Positions 18,231 through 28,115 of a stretch of DNA of 64,000 nt are shown here, one piece after another (the first letter of the stretch is position 1; every line of letters begins with the position of its first letter). Made by a program: the position numbers and the translations under genes. The DNA comes from Antarcticirhabdus aurantiaca. Its GTDB lineage: Bacteria; Pseudomonadota; Alphaproteobacteria; Rhizobiales; Rhizobiaceae. The notes below the pieces were generated by a model, which did not search any database, was not told the DNA's origin, and saw only the letters and a program-made list of their open reading frames with translations. The stretch lies in NCBI RefSeq assembly GCF_009765365.1, contig NZ_VTOM01000013.1, positions 106,937 to 170,936 on the forward strand, given 5' to 3'.

Positions 18231-20057
18231 CTACTCCACCGTCACCGACTTGGCGAGGTTCCGCGGCTGGTCCACGTCCGTGCCCATCTGCACGGCCGTG
18301 TGGTAGGCCAGCATCTGCAGGATCACGGCATAGGCGATCGGCGCGACGATCTCCGGCATGTCCGGCAGAACGATCGTCGAATGCGCGCCGACGGCCTTGG
18401 CCGCCGCGCCGCTCGCGTCCGTCACCAGCACGATCTTGCCGCCGCGGGCGGCGACCTCCTGCATGTTGGACACCGTCTTCTCGAATACGCGGTCGTGGGG
18501 CGCGATGACGACGACCGGCATGGTTTCGTCGATCAGGGCGATCGGCCCATGCTTCAGCTCGCCGGCGGCGTATCCCTCCGCGTGGATGTAGCTCAGCTCC
18601 TTCAGCTTCAGCGCGCCTTCCAGCGCGATCGGGAAGGAGAAGCCGCGGCCGAGGAAGAGCGCGTGGCGGTGGGTCGCCATGTCGCGCGCCAGCTTCTCGA
18701 CGGCGTCCTCCAGCTTCAGCGCCTCGTTGACGAGCCGCGGCGCCTCGGCGAGCGCCCGCGTCAGCTCCAGCTCGGCCGCCCCGTCGAGAACGCCGCGCTC
18801 GACGCCGGCGCGCACCGAGAGCGCCGCCAGCGCCGTCAGCTGGCAGGTGAAGGCCTTGGTGGATGCGACCCCGATCTCCGGGCCGGCGAGCGTCGGCAGC
18901 ACGTAGCGGCTCTCGCGCGCGATCGTCGACTCCTGGACGTTGACCACCGCCGCCGTCGCCAACCCCTGTTCCTTGGCGTAGCGCAGCGAGGCCAGCGTGT
19001 CCGCCGTCTCGCCGGACTGCGAAACGAAGAGCGCGAGATCGACGTCGTCCAGCGGGCTCTCGCGGTAACGGAACTCGGAGGCGACATCGAGATCGCAGGC
19101 AATGCGGGCGTAACGCTCGAAGAAGTAGCGGCCCATGAGCCCGGCATAGAAGCCGGTGCCGCAGGCCGAGATCGCGATGCGGCGCACGTTCGAGAAGGAG
19201 AGGTCCTGCCCGACCGGCACGCGCGAGCGGCCGGTGGTGAGATCGACGTAGGCGCCGAGGGTGTGGCCGATCACCTCCGGCTGCTCGTAGATCTCCTTCT
19301 GCATGAAGTGGCGGTGGTTGCCCTTGTCGACGTAGAAGGCCTTGCCGACCGAACGCCGCAGAGGGCGCGCGACCTCCTCGCCCTTCGCGTCGAAGATCGT
19401 CGCCGAGCCGCGCGAGAGGACGGCCCAGTCGCCGTCCTCTAGGTAGCGGACGGAATCGGTGAAGGGCGAGAGCGCGATCGCGTCCGAGCCGAGGAACATC
19501 TCGCCCGTGCCCTCGCCCACCGCCAGCGGCGGCCCGTTGCGGGCGGCGAGGATCGTCTCTGGATCGTCCTCGAAGATCACCGCCAGCGCGTAGGCGCCGC
19601 GCACCTCGCCGAGCATGGCGCGCATGGCGTCCCGCGCCGGCAGTCCCGCGCGGCGGTGCTTGGCGAGAAGGTGCGCCACGACCTCCGTATCCGTCTGGCT
19701 GGCAAACTCGGAGCCGTCGGCGACGAGAGCGGCCTTCAGCTCGGCGAAGTTCTCGATGATGCCGTTATGGACCACGGCGACGCCGTCGACGAAGTGAGGA
19801 TGGGCGTTGGTCTCGTTGGGCACGCCGTGCGTCGCCCAGCGCGTGTGGCCGATGCCGACCGTGCCGGGCAACGGGTCGGCGGCCAGCACCTTCTCCAGGT
19901 TGATCAGCTTGCCCTCGGCGCGGCGCCGGGCGAGCCGGCCGCCGTCCACCGTCGCGACGCCGGCGGAATCGTAGCCGCGATATTCGAGGCGCTTCAGCGC
20001 GTCCACGAGGCGCGGGGCCACCGGTTCCGACGAGATGATTCCGATGATGCCGCACAT
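18231..20057 (-). CDS. glmS: glutamine--fructose-6-phosphate aminotransferase (isomerizing)
   Basis: 608 residues. The N-terminal nucleophile Cys2 in MCGIIGI, RLEYRGYDSAG and HTRWATHG define the glutaminase half. The two SIS domains contain SACGTGFYA, SQSGETADT and the C-terminal DQPRNLAKSVTVE. It makes glucosamine-6-phosphate, the first step to UDP-GlcNAc for peptidoglycan and lipid A. It follows glmU by 120 bases on the same strand, so consecutive steps of one pathway are grouped. AAGGA precedes the start. Confidence 0.97.
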   Translation of the reverse strand: MCGIIGIISSEPVAPRLVDALKRLEYRGYDSAGVATVDGGRLARRRAEGKLINLEKVLAADPLPGTVGIGHTRWATHGVPNETNAHPHFVDGVAVVHNGIIENFAELKAALVADGSEFASQTDTEVVAHLLAKHRRAGLPARDAMRAMLGEVRGAYALAVIFEDDPETILAARNGPPLAVGEGTGEMFLGSDAIALSPFTDSVRYLEDGDWAVLSRGSATIFDAKGEEVARPLRRSVGKAFYVDKGNHRHFMQKEIYEQPEVIGHTLGAYVDLTTGRSRVPVGQDLSFSNVRRIAISACGTGFYAGLMGRYFFERYARIACDLDVASEFRYRESPLDDVDLALFVSQSGETADTLASLRYAKEQGLATAAVVNVQESTIARESRYVLPTLAGPEIGVASTKAFTCQLTALAALSVRAGVERGVLDGAAELELTRALAEAPRLVNEALKLEDAVEKLARDMATHRHALFLGRGFSFPIALEGALKLKELSYIHAEGYAAGELKHGPIALIDETMPVVVIAPHDRVFEKTVSNMQEVAARGGKIVLVTDASGAAAKAVGAHSTIVLPDMPEIVAPIAYAVILQMLAYHTAVQMGTDVDQPRNLAKSVTVE

Positions 20058-20177
20058 GCCGGTGATTTCCTTCTTCGATCGGGTAGCGCCGCCCTGCCCG
20101 CGCAGCCGAACACTTCTAGCCTTGGCGCGCCGCTCCCGCGCGTCACGATTGATGACGCGGCGTGACGCTCGGCCGGC

Positions 20178-21548
20178 TCAGTCCTCGGCCTTGGCCGCCT
20201 TCGCTGCGACCTTCGCCGCCTTGTTGCGCTCGTTGATCGCTCGGCCGCGCCCATCCTTGTTGACCTGCCGTCCGCGCGCGATCGCCAGGGCCTCCGGCGG
20301 CACGTCTTCGGTGACGACGCTGCCCGAGGCGACATAGGCGCCGTCGCCGATCGACACGGGTGCGACCAGAGCCGAGTTGGAGCCGACGAAGACGTTCTCG
20401 CCGATCACGGTCCGGTGCTTGTTGAAGCCGTCGTAATTGCAGGTGATGGTGCCCGCGCCGATGTTCGAGCCGGCGCCGACGACCGCGTCGCCGATATAGG
20501 TCAGGTGGTTGACCTTGGCGCCCTCGCCGATGATCGCGCCCTTCACCTCGCAGAAATTGCCGACCTTGGCGCCGCGCGCGAGGTCCGCGCCCGGCCGCAG
20601 CCGCGCGAAGGGTCCAACCGATGCTCCCTCGCCGATCGTCGCGCCCGCGATATGGCTGAAGGCGTGGACGACGGCGCCACCGGCCACTTGGGCCCCGGGG
20701 CCGAAGACGACGTTCGGCTCGATCGTGCAGTCGGGCTCCAGAACGGTGTCGTGTGAAAAGAACACGGTGTCCGGCGCCTGCAGCGTCGCACCGCCCAGCA
20801 TCACCTCGCGCCGGCGGCGCGCCTGCCAGATCGCTTCCACGCCGGCGAGCTCGACCCGGTTGTTGACGCCCAGCACCTCGTCCGGATCGGCCTCGATCGC
20901 CTTCGCCGTGCGGCCCGCGGCCCGGGCGATCTCGACGATGTCCGTCAGGTAGTATTCGCCCTTGGCGTTGGCGTTTCCGATGCGATCCAGGAGGTCCAGC
21001 GCGCCCTCGCCGCGGAATGCCATGACGCCGCCGTTGCAGAAGCGGATCATCCGCTCGGCATCGCTGGCGTCCTTTTCCTCGCGGATCGCGACGAGCGAGC
21101 CTTCGTGCTCGATCAGCCGGCCGTAGCCGGTCGGGTCCGGAGGCCGGAAGCCGATCACGCAGATGTCGGCGCCGGCCATCAGCGCGGCGCGCGCCCGGGT
21201 CAGCGTTTCCGGGCGGATGAGCGGCGTGTCGCCGAACAGAACGAGGATGTCGTCGAAACCCTCTTCGATCGCGTCCCGCGCGGCGAGAACGGCATGGGCG
21301 GTGCCGAGCCGCTCCGTCTGCTCGAACACGCTCGCATCCCGGCCGTGGCGAGACGCCACCGCCGCGATCCGCTCGGCCTCGCGGCCGACCACCACGGCGA
21401 GGCGCGTGGCGCCGGCGAGCTCCGCGGCGCGCAGCACATGCGCCACCATCGGCAGACCCGCCACCTCGTGCAGCACCTTGGGCAGGCTGGATTTCATCCG
21501 CGTGCCCTCGCCTGCGGCGAGAACGATGCTGAGGCAGCTCCTGGCCAT
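20178..21548 (-). CDS. glmU: bifunctional GlcNAc-1-phosphate uridyltransferase / glucosamine-1-phosphate acetyltransferase
   Basis: 456 residues from the chosen ATG, which has GGGAAGG upstream; the longer frame (20 more codons) lacks support. The N-terminal [22 protein letters not shown] is the uridyltransferase motif and the C-terminal half shows left-handed beta-helix hexapeptide repeats with GNFCEVKG and [10 protein letters not shown]. It completes UDP-GlcNAc synthesis after GlmS and GlmM. It lies between ccdA and glmS in the same direction. Confidence 0.96.
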   Translation of the reverse strand: MARSCLSIVLAAGEGTRMKSSLPKVLHEVAGLPMVAHVLRAAELAGATRLAVVVGREAERIAAVASRHGRDASVFEQTERLGTAHAVLAARDAIEEGFDDILVLFGDTPLIRPETLTRARAALMAGADICVIGFRPPDPTGYGRLIEHEGSLVAIREEKDASDAERMIRFCNGGVMAFRGEGALDLLDRIGNANAKGEYYLTDIVEIARAAGRTAKAIEADPDEVLGVNNRVELAGVEAIWQARRRREVMLGGATLQAPDTVFFSHDTVLEPDCTIEPNVVFGPGAQVAGGAVVHAFSHIAGATIGEGASVGPFARLRPGADLARGAKVGNFCEVKGAIIGEGAKVNHLTYIGDAVVGAGSNIGAGTITCNYDGFNKHRTVIGENVFVGSNSALVAPVSIGDGAYVASGSVVTEDVPPEALAIARGRQVNKDGRGRAINERNKAAKVAAKAAKAED

Positions 21549-21620
21549 GCGCGCCTTCCCGATCATGTCAACCGCGGCGCGGCATAGCATGTGCGGCGTT
21601 AATGGCAACGAAAGAGCGTT

Positions 21621-22361
21621 TCAGCCGATCCTTTGCAGCGCCGGAAAGGTTTCCAGCAGCCAGAAGGCCATGGTTTGCATGCCTCCGGTGAGAAACATGA
21701 CGCCCGTCGCGACGAGGAGCACGCCCATCGCCTTCTCGATCATCGCCATGCGCGCCCGGAAGCGCGCCGCGAGCTTCAGGAAGACGCCGGAAAAGGCGGC
21801 GGCGAGGATGAAGGGAATGCCGAGCCCGGCGGAATAGAAGGACAGCATGGCGACGCCCTCACCGACCGTCTGCCGCGTGCCGGCGAGCCCGAGGATCGCA
21901 CCGAGCACAGGCCCGATGCAGGGCGTCCAGCCGAAGGCGAAGGCGAGGCCCATGAGATAGGCGCCGAGCACCGAGCGCGGCCGCTCCGGGGCCGACAAGC
22001 GCGCCTCGCGCGACAGGAAGGCCAACCGAAACACGCCCAGGAAGTTCAGGCCCATCGCGATCACGGCCACTCCGGCGACCATGCCGAGCCAGTCGAGGTT
22101 TTGACGGAGCAGCTGACCGACGGCGCTCGCGCCGGCGCCGAGCATCACGAAAACCGTGGAGAAGCCGAGCACGAAGACCGCGGCCGTGCCGACGACCCGG
22201 CCGTAGTTCACGCGCGCCATGGCGCGGCCGGCCCTGAGGTCATCCGCGGACACGCCGGCCATGTAGCAGAGATAGGGTGGAACCAGTGGCAGGACGCAAG
22301 GCGACAGGAACGACAGCGCGCCCGCCAGCACCGCCGTCGTATAGGACAGATCCGGGGTCAC
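21621..22361 (-). CDS. ccdA: cytochrome c biogenesis protein CcdA
   Basis: 246 residues starting with GTG, six membrane helices. The two redox cysteines lie in the family motifs SFLSPCVLPLVPPYL (near residue 22) and FGWTPCIGPVLG. CcdA carries electrons from cytoplasmic thioredoxin to periplasmic thiol proteins for cytochrome c maturation. It is the short DsbD-like form typical of alphaproteobacteria, located ahead of glmU in the same direction. Confidence 0.93.
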   Translation of the reverse strand: MTPDLSYTTAVLAGALSFLSPCVLPLVPPYLCYMAGVSADDLRAGRAMARVNYGRVVGTAAVFVLGFSTVFVMLGAGASAVGQLLRQNLDWLGMVAGVAVIAMGLNFLGVFRLAFLSREARLSAPERPRSVLGAYLMGLAFAFGWTPCIGPVLGAILGLAGTRQTVGEGVAMLSFYSAGLGIPFILAAAFSGVFLKLAARFRARMAMIEKAMGVLLVATGVMFLTGGMQTMAFWLLETFPALQRIG

Positions 22362-22471
22362 GCCGGCCGATGCCTTCCTTTGTCGTGCTGCTCTTCGCCG
22401 CCTTCTAACAGCCCCGGTTCCGACGCGCCAATCACTCTCTCCGGCAACGGAGGATCGCGCAGTCGCTGCGG

Positions 22472-23377
22472 CTAGCCGGCCGCTCCGACGGCACCCTGCC
22501 GATCCGCGCCGCGCTCGCCGGGCGTCCCCCTCCCAAGCCGCTCGACGAGCTCGCGGACGCGCTCGGGAGCGAAGTGGTGGATCATATGCCCGATACCCGA
22601 GATTTCCTCATAGGTGCAGTCCGGCATCAACGACGGGAGACGCGCACCCTGGCGGCGGTTGCTGACGACGATGTCGGCGCTTCCCGCAAGGATGCGGATG
22701 GACACCGTGCAGCCCGCATACCGGACGGCATTGGCCGGCAGATCGACGGCGAGCGCGAGCGCGTCTTCGCCGGTCGCGATCATCTCGTCGCTGCTGGCAA
22801 GCCGCGCGAAGGGCATCGCGGTGGCGAACGGCTTCGGCATCGCCTGCGGCAGAAAGATTGCGTTCCAAAGAAGCGGCAGCGTCAGGGCATCGGTCGGCCG
22901 CAGCCAGCTCTTCGCCGCCAGCGGACCGAAGACGGGCACGCCGCGCGGACCGAACAGGAAAAGCTCGGCGCGGGGCTCGAAGAACACGAGCGGCGCGAGC
23001 GCGACGACGCCCCCGATCGCGTCGGGATGGTGGATCGCGATCGTCAGCGCGAGCGAGCCGCCGGCCGAATGACCGACCGGGATCGGCCGCCGCAGTCCGA
23101 GCTCGGCGAAAGCTTCCACGAGGAGATCGGCTTGGGTACGCAGGGACCCGTCGCCTGGCGGACGCGTGCTCCTCGCGTGCCCCGGGCGATCGAAGGAAAG
23201 CACCCGGTGTGCCCCCGAAAGATCTGGCCCGAGTCCGACCGCCATGTCCTCGAGGCATGTCAGCGTGCCGTGGAGCAGCACCACGTCGGATCCCTCACCC
23301 ATTTCGGTGAAAGCGAGCGTCTGACCCGAGACCTGGACGAAACGTCGCGGATGGGCGCGGCTTTCATCCGACATCAT
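22472..23377 (-). CDS. alpha/beta hydrolase
   Basis: 301 residues. The oxyanion region VVLLHGTLTC, the nucleophile elbow GHSAGGSLAL and the C-terminal GIGHMIHHF with the catalytic histidine give the full hydrolase fold; an acid residue probably lies in the stretch around ILAGSADIVV. The substrate cannot be assigned. The start at a twin ATG (23377/23374) is chosen because homology begins there; the frame is open further but without support. It is the first gene in the leftward run towards glmS. Confidence 0.85.
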   Translation of the reverse strand: MMSDESRAHPRRFVQVSGQTLAFTEMGEGSDVVLLHGTLTCLEDMAVGLGPDLSGAHRVLSFDRPGHARSTRPPGDGSLRTQADLLVEAFAELGLRRPIPVGHSAGGSLALTIAIHHPDAIGGVVALAPLVFFEPRAELFLFGPRGVPVFGPLAAKSWLRPTDALTLPLLWNAIFLPQAMPKPFATAMPFARLASSDEMIATGEDALALAVDLPANAVRYAGCTVSIRILAGSADIVVSNRRQGARLPSLMPDCTYEEISGIGHMIHHFAPERVRELVERLGRGTPGERGADRQGAVGAAG

Positions 23378-23789
23378 CGCCGAGAGCCTTCGTCGATCCC
23401 GAGCCACTCCAACTCGGCGGCGTGAAAAAGCAGCATGGCGTCTCTCAGTTCCTTGGTCGCACGTTTCCCCTTCGATCCAAGCCGCAAGTCTCCCGTTTGG
23501 TTTCAAACGGTTGCCGCGCAGGAGGTATGCATCTCCCTCGACCAACTCGTCGTCGCCGAGCCGGCATCCCGCGGCCTCGACCGGCGGATGGGACTGCGAA
23601 GCGGAATGGCCCATTGCAATAGGCGCCATGATTGATTTTCGGCGGAAGGTCGTCTACGTCGGCGCCATCGGTGAGACGGCGACGTCGACTGGATAGCGTG
23701 CGACTCCTGTCACGCCGCGAGCAGCGCCCGAGCGACGGAACGTCCTTCGGCAACAGCTTCTCAACCAGGACACGGTCATCGAGTCGGAA
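23378..23789. other. gene-free stretch upstream of tRNA-Lys
   Basis: About 410 bases with only short unsupported open frames. A perfect hairpin CCGTTTG, loop GTTT, CAAACGG lies at 23493-23510. The divergent promoters of the hydrolase and of tRNA-Lys must be here, but I cannot place them with confidence. Confidence 0.5.
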
Positions 23790-23865
<76 letters not shown>

Positions 23866-24132
23866 CTTTCTCTGTACCGATCCCTCCGCGAAGATCGCCC
23901 GAAGCGACGTGGCGCAGCAAACCAAATCCTCCGCGTCGTTCATCGCGATCAATGTTTCGGCTTCGCGGTCGCCGCATGATCGCGGCTCGGCTGTGTCGAC
24001 ATGTCCTGCATTCGGGCTTCGGCCAATCGGAGTTCGGTCGCGATGTGGGCGAACCGGCCGGCTGGATGTCGCAGGCGTCGTCGGGCTGCCTGAGTGGCTG
24101 GCACCGGTCTGTCGCGAGACGAGGAGAAGCTC

Positions 24133-24849
24133 ATGCGGCCGTTGCGTTGGTTGTTTGCCGTCGCCGGCTCGGCTTTCTCCTGGATGGCGCCCGCGCTGGC
24201 CGATGACGCCGTCCGGACGGGAAACGGCTTCAACTATTATGTCCAGGAAGCTGCGCCGGATCGCCATCGTAGAACAAGCGGCGGTGTCGAGCGCTTTGTC
24301 CTCAAGGCTGGAGACTGCGCCTGGCGCTGGAACGATCGGTTGTCGGAAGATTGCGAGGAGCACCGCGAGCGGGTCGAGGTGCGATCGCTGACCGAAGATC
24401 GGGTCGGCGAGGTTGTTTGCTATCGGTTCGACCTGATGCTGCCGGCCGATTATCCCGAGATGTCGCCGAAGCAGCTCCTCGGCCAATGGCACAACGGACG
24501 GGACAACACGTTCCGCAATCGTTACGAGCGAGGCGTCTTCGAAGTCGGCATCAGTTATCAGGGCCGCTTGACCCACCGCGTCCGCGTCCCGTTTCAGAAG
24601 GGGCGCTGGAACAGCTTCGTTTATCGCTTTTCGTGGACGCGAATCGGCAGTGCCGAGGTGTGGCTCGACGGGCGCAAGGTGGCAAACTTCCAAGATGTAC
24701 GTCTGCTACCGGGCCGTACAAAAAGCGTTTATTTCAAATACGGCATTTATCGCTCCGACATGGACGACTATCGCGGCGCGGCGCCCACGCAGTCGGCATC
24801 GTACCGGAACGTCGCACGCTTCACCGGCCTAAAGTGCCGCGGGATCTGA
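24133..24849 (+). CDS. heparin-lyase I-like secreted polysaccharide lyase
   Basis: 238 residues starting after GAGGAGAAG. A signal peptide ends near APALADDA (about residue 24). The body resembles the heparin lyase / PL20-like jelly-roll family: RVEVRS, LGQWHNG, GRWNSFVYRFSW and YFKYGIYR are the recognisable blocks. The family cleaves acidic polysaccharides, but many bacterial members act on, or only bind, the producer's own exopolysaccharide; the substrate here is unknown. It lies between tRNA-Lys and mucR; MucR controls exopolysaccharide in relatives, so a shared theme is possible but unproven. Confidence 0.75.
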   Translation: MRPLRWLFAVAGSAFSWMAPALADDAVRTGNGFNYYVQEAAPDRHRRTSGGVERFVLKAGDCAWRWNDRLSEDCEEHRERVEVRSLTEDRVGEVVCYRFDLMLPADYPEMSPKQLLGQWHNGRDNTFRNRYERGVFEVGISYQGRLTHRVRVPFQKGRWNSFVYRFSWTRIGSAEVWLDGRKVANFQDVRLLPGRTKSVYFKYGIYRSDMDDYRGAAPTQSASYRNVARFTGLKCRGI

Positions 24850-25020
24850 CGTTTTTCGATCCCTAGCCCTACACTCATTGGCTGTGTCGTTCCACTTCGT
24901 TGCCGCCACTGGTCGATTTTCGAAAGTCATGGGAACTTCATCATCAGTATTGGCGGCGCTTCGATCATGCGCTAAGTGTCGGCCGAGCAGAGTTTTGATT
25001 TTGAGGACTAGACCTTCCCG

Positions 25021-25533
25021 ATGGATGTCGACCAAAACGCGTCGCTTGAACAGGCGGCAGCGATTATCATCGCTTATGTCAGCAACAATCAGGTCGGCGC
25101 GGCCGAGCTTCCGAGCTTGATTGCCAGCGTGCGCGCGGCGCTCGAGAATCCGGCCGGCGGTGCTGCCGCAGCGGCCGAGCCGGCGCCCGTCGAGCTGATC
25201 CCGGCCGTTTCGATCAAGAAGTCGATCACGCCGGACTACCTGATCAGCCTCGAGGACGGGAAGAAGTTCAAGTCGCTCAAGCGCTATCTCGCGACCAGCC
25301 ACGGCATGACGCCGGACGACTACCGCAAGAAGTGGGGCCTGCCGGACGATTATCCGATGGTCGCGCCGAACTATGCGGCCGCCCGCTCGGCTCTTGCCAA
25401 GAGCATGGGGCTGGGCCGCAAGCGCAGCGACGAGCCGGAAATCGAAGTGCCCGAGCCTGAGCCGGTCGTGGAGCCGAAGGTCGAGGCCGCACCGAAGCCG
25501 CGTCGCGGACGGGCCAAGAAGGCCGCCGCCTGA
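25021..25533 (+). CDS. mucR: MucR/Ros-family transcriptional regulator lacking zinc ligands
   Basis: 170 residues. The core is typical MucR: a charged N-terminal oligomerisation region, then the DNA-binding domain LEDGKKFKSLKRYL and MTPDDYRKKWGLPDDYPMVAPNYAAARS. In Ros the zinc ligands fit C-x2-C-x9-H-x4-H; here those positions are S76, D79, Y89 and H94, so three of four ligands are replaced. Zinc-free members with a stable fold are known in Mesorhizobium, so function as an H-NS-like global regulator of exopolysaccharide, motility and surface genes is still likely. The C-terminal tail of 40 residues is rich in Pro, Glu and Lys/Arg and longer than usual. Confidence 0.93.
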   Translation: MDVDQNASLEQAAAIIIAYVSNNQVGAAELPSLIASVRAALENPAGGAAAAAEPAPVELIPAVSIKKSITPDYLISLEDGKKFKSLKRYLATSHGMTPDDYRKKWGLPDDYPMVAPNYAAARSALAKSMGLGRKRSDEPEIEVPEPEPVVEPKVEAAPKPRRGRAKKAAA

Positions 25534-25556
25534 TCGCTGCCGATCGTTGACCTGAG

Positions 25557-25588
25557 GCGGGTGGTTCGCGTCGCGAGCCGCCCGCTTT
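25557..25588 (+). terminator. intrinsic terminator after mucR
   Basis: A thirteen-base-pair stem from GCGGGTGGTTCGC and GCGAGCCGCCCGC (with two G/T pairs), loop GTC, followed by TTT. It lies 23 bases after the mucR stop codon. Confidence 0.65.
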
Positions 25589-25676
25589 CGCATGTCCGGT
25601 GGACGACGGTCCGATGCTTGATCACGGATCGGTAAGGTTTACCGGATCTTAAGCGCGCCGCCGCAAGCTATGCGGC

Positions 25677-26048
25677 ATGTGCCTTGCTTTCGCGACCTTT
25701 GTCCGGACGATACTGTCGCTGACGGTCGCGCTGACGCTGCTGTTCGGGCTCGTCGGCGCGCCGGCGAGCTTTGCCGCCGCGATGGATGCCTCGGACACGG
25801 CTGCGTTTGCCCAGATCCTCGACGAGGCCGACGCCGACGACGCCGCGGACGAGGCCGGCGGCTTCGACGAGGAGCGGACCGCGGAGTTCATCCTGAGCCA
25901 GGCGCTGGTTCTGCCGCGTCTCGACCGCCCTGCCCCGACTTGGCCGCGCGCGGAGCTTTGCGATCCGCACCGCTTCGCCTGCGCGCATGACCGACCGCCG
26001 CGAAACGCCCTGCTTCCCTCGCGGGGCGGAGCGTTCGGGCGCGCCTGA
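25677..26048 (+). CDS. predicted small secreted acidic protein
   Basis: 123 residues. The first 35 form a clear signal peptide (hydrophobic SLTVALTLLFGLVGAPASFAAA), followed by an acidic stretch DEADADDAADEAGG and a Pro/Arg-rich tail. The ribosome-binding site is weak and no family is recognised. It lies between mucR and the ftsI paralogue, same strand. The tail may not be conserved; the open frame could be fortuitous in this GC-rich DNA. Confidence 0.45.
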   Translation: MCLAFATFVRTILSLTVALTLLFGLVGAPASFAAAMDASDTAAFAQILDEADADDAADEAGGFDEERTAEFILSQALVLPRLDRPAPTWPRAELCDPHRFACAHDRPPRNALLPSRGGAFGRA

Positions 26049-26101
26049 CGGCCGACGAGCCTTCGCTTCCGCATCAGACGAGGTCCTCCGGACCGTCCCT
26101 G

Positions 26102-27895
26102 TTGCTGCGGAAGTCTCACATGTTTCTCCCGACGATTCTCGCCCGCCTGTTTGCGTTCAAAGCGAGCAAGCCGCTCCTGCGCGGCGCCCCGCCACCCTTC
26201 CTGAACTTCCGGATGGGCCTCGCCATCTCGCTCTTCGGCTTCTGCTACCTGGCGATCGGCGTGCGGTTGTTCATGCTGGGCGTCACGGAACCGCCGATGG
26301 CCGGCGCGGGCCTGCCGCCGCCCTCGAAGGCGCGGCCCGACATCGTCGACCGCATGGGGCGGCCCCTGGCCCGGGACTATCCGACGGCGTCGGTGTACGC
26401 CGAGCCGCGGCGCATGACCAATATCGACGAAGCCGTCGAAGGGCTGACGAGCGTCTTCCCGGATCTCGATCCGGCCGACCTCTACAAGCGCCTGAACAGC
26501 CGGGCCGGTTTCGCTTGGATCAAGCGCGTGACGACGCCGGAAGAGCGCGCGCGTCTCTGGTCGTTGGGCATTCCCGGTGTCGGGCTGCGCGACGAGCTGA
26601 AGCGCCTTTATCCGAACGGCCGCGCGGCCGCGCACGTTCTCGGCGCGGTCAACGTCGACAATATCGGCATCGCCGGCATGGAGCGCTGGATCGACGCGCA
26701 AGGACTGGCGGACCTTCGCGTCTCGGGCCTGCGCATCGAGCGCGACAGCCTGCAGCCCGTCGCGCTCAGCATCGACCTTCGCGCCCAGCACGCCCTGGCG
26801 GACGAGCTGCGCAAGGCCGTCACGAAGTTCAGCGCCGTCGCCGGCGCCGGCCTCATCCTCGACGTGACGAATGGCGAGGTGATCGCGCTGGTCTCGCTCC
26901 CCGACTTCGATCCGAACATTCCGGCCGACGCGCTGAAGAAGGACAACATCAACCGCGTCAACGTCGGCACCTTCGAGATGGGCTCGACCTTCAAGGCCCT
27001 GAACACCGCGATGGCGCTCGACTCGGGTCTCTTCACGATCCGCTCGGTGCTCGATGCCAGCTCGCCGCTGCGCTTCGGCCGCATGTCGATCGGCGACTTC
27101 CGCGGTCAGAACCGGCCGCTCAACGTGCCAGAATCCTTCATCCACTCGTCCAACATCGCCATGGGCCGCATGGCCCTCGCGGTCGGAGCACAGCGTCAGC
27201 AGGCCTTTCTCAAGCAGGTGGGCCAGCTCGACCGCTTGACGACGGAGCTGCCGGAAGACGCCTTCCCGCAGGTGCCCAAGCGCTGGAGCGAGGTGACCAC
27301 CGCCACCGTCTCCTTCGGCCACGGCATCGCGGTGACGCCCCTGCAGGCCAGCATGGCGATCGCCTCGATGGTCAACGGCGGCACGCTCATCCGCCCAACC
27401 TTCGTCAAGGGCGCCGAGGTCGAGCCCCGGATCATGGCGCGCGACGTCGTCAGCGAGCAGACCGGCGAGGCGCTGCGCTTCCTGATGCGCCTGAACGCCC
27501 GCGTCGGCTCCGGCAAGAAGGCCGACATCGACGGCTACTACGTCGGCGGAAAGTCGGGCACGGCCGAAAAGGTCGTTCGCGGCCGCTACGACAGCAATAC
27601 CGTGTTGACGGCCTTTATGGGCGTCGCGCCGGCGCATCAGCCGAAATACCTGTTCCTGACCGTGCTCGACGAGCCCAAGCCTTTGAAGGAAACCTACGGC
27701 TTCCGGACCTCGGGCTGGAACGCGGTGCCGACGACGGGGCTGATCATGAGCCGCGTTCTTCCGATCCTCGGCGTTCAGCCCGACTGGAAGGAACCGGAAA
27801 ACCCCTTCCCCTCGATGGTAGCGGCGCGCGCCTGGGGCTCGAACCTCTTCGCCCCTTCGCAGATCGCGGCACGCGCGGCTGCGCTCGCCGAGTGA
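26102..27895 (+). CDS. peptidoglycan transpeptidase, FtsI/PBP3-like paralogue
   Basis: 597 residues. One membrane helix lies at about 38-60, then the non-catalytic domain beginning DIVDRMGRPLARDYP, then the transpeptidase domain with S295 in GSTFK, SSN in HSSNIAMG, and KSG in GKSGTAEK. It should cross-link septal or polar peptidoglycan from the periplasmic side. No mraZ-mraW-mur genes are adjacent, so this is probably a second FtsI-like gene outside the division cluster, or a relocated one. The YafK-type L,D-transpeptidase gene follows on the same strand. Confidence 0.9.
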   Translation: MLRKSHMFLPTILARLFAFKASKPLLRGAPPPFLNFRMGLAISLFGFCYLAIGVRLFMLGVTEPPMAGAGLPPPSKARPDIVDRMGRPLARDYPTASVYAEPRRMTNIDEAVEGLTSVFPDLDPADLYKRLNSRAGFAWIKRVTTPEERARLWSLGIPGVGLRDELKRLYPNGRAAAHVLGAVNVDNIGIAGMERWIDAQGLADLRVSGLRIERDSLQPVALSIDLRAQHALADELRKAVTKFSAVAGAGLILDVTNGEVIALVSLPDFDPNIPADALKKDNINRVNVGTFEMGSTFKALNTAMALDSGLFTIRSVLDASSPLRFGRMSIGDFRGQNRPLNVPESFIHSSNIAMGRMALAVGAQRQQAFLKQVGQLDRLTTELPEDAFPQVPKRWSEVTTATVSFGHGIAVTPLQASMAIASMVNGGTLIRPTFVKGAEVEPRIMARDVVSEQTGEALRFLMRLNARVGSGKKADIDGYYVGGKSGTAEKVVRGRYDSNTVLTAFMGVAPAHQPKYLFLTVLDEPKPLKETYGFRTSGWNAVPTTGLIMSRVLPILGVQPDWKEPENPFPSMVAARAWGSNLFAPSQIAARAAALAE

Positions 27896-28115
27896 CGGAG
27901 AGTGCCGCGCGGCAACACGCCCTCGACAAAGTGTTGCCGTGCGTCTTCTCGACTCGCCATCGTCGTAAATCGAGCAAAGACTTCCGCCACGTCGACCGGG
28001 CTTGTTCGGGCACGAGGCGGGTGTGCGAATCGGCGGGGGCGTCGTGCGTCAGACTGAGACCAGCAAGCGCGGCGATTCAGGGGGCAGCGGTCTAGGGGAC
28101 GGGCGGGTGTCGCAC

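Noticed and set aside
23435..23635. 66-codon frame upstream of tRNA-Lys
   Set aside because: No ribosome-binding site and no resemblance to known proteins; likely chance.
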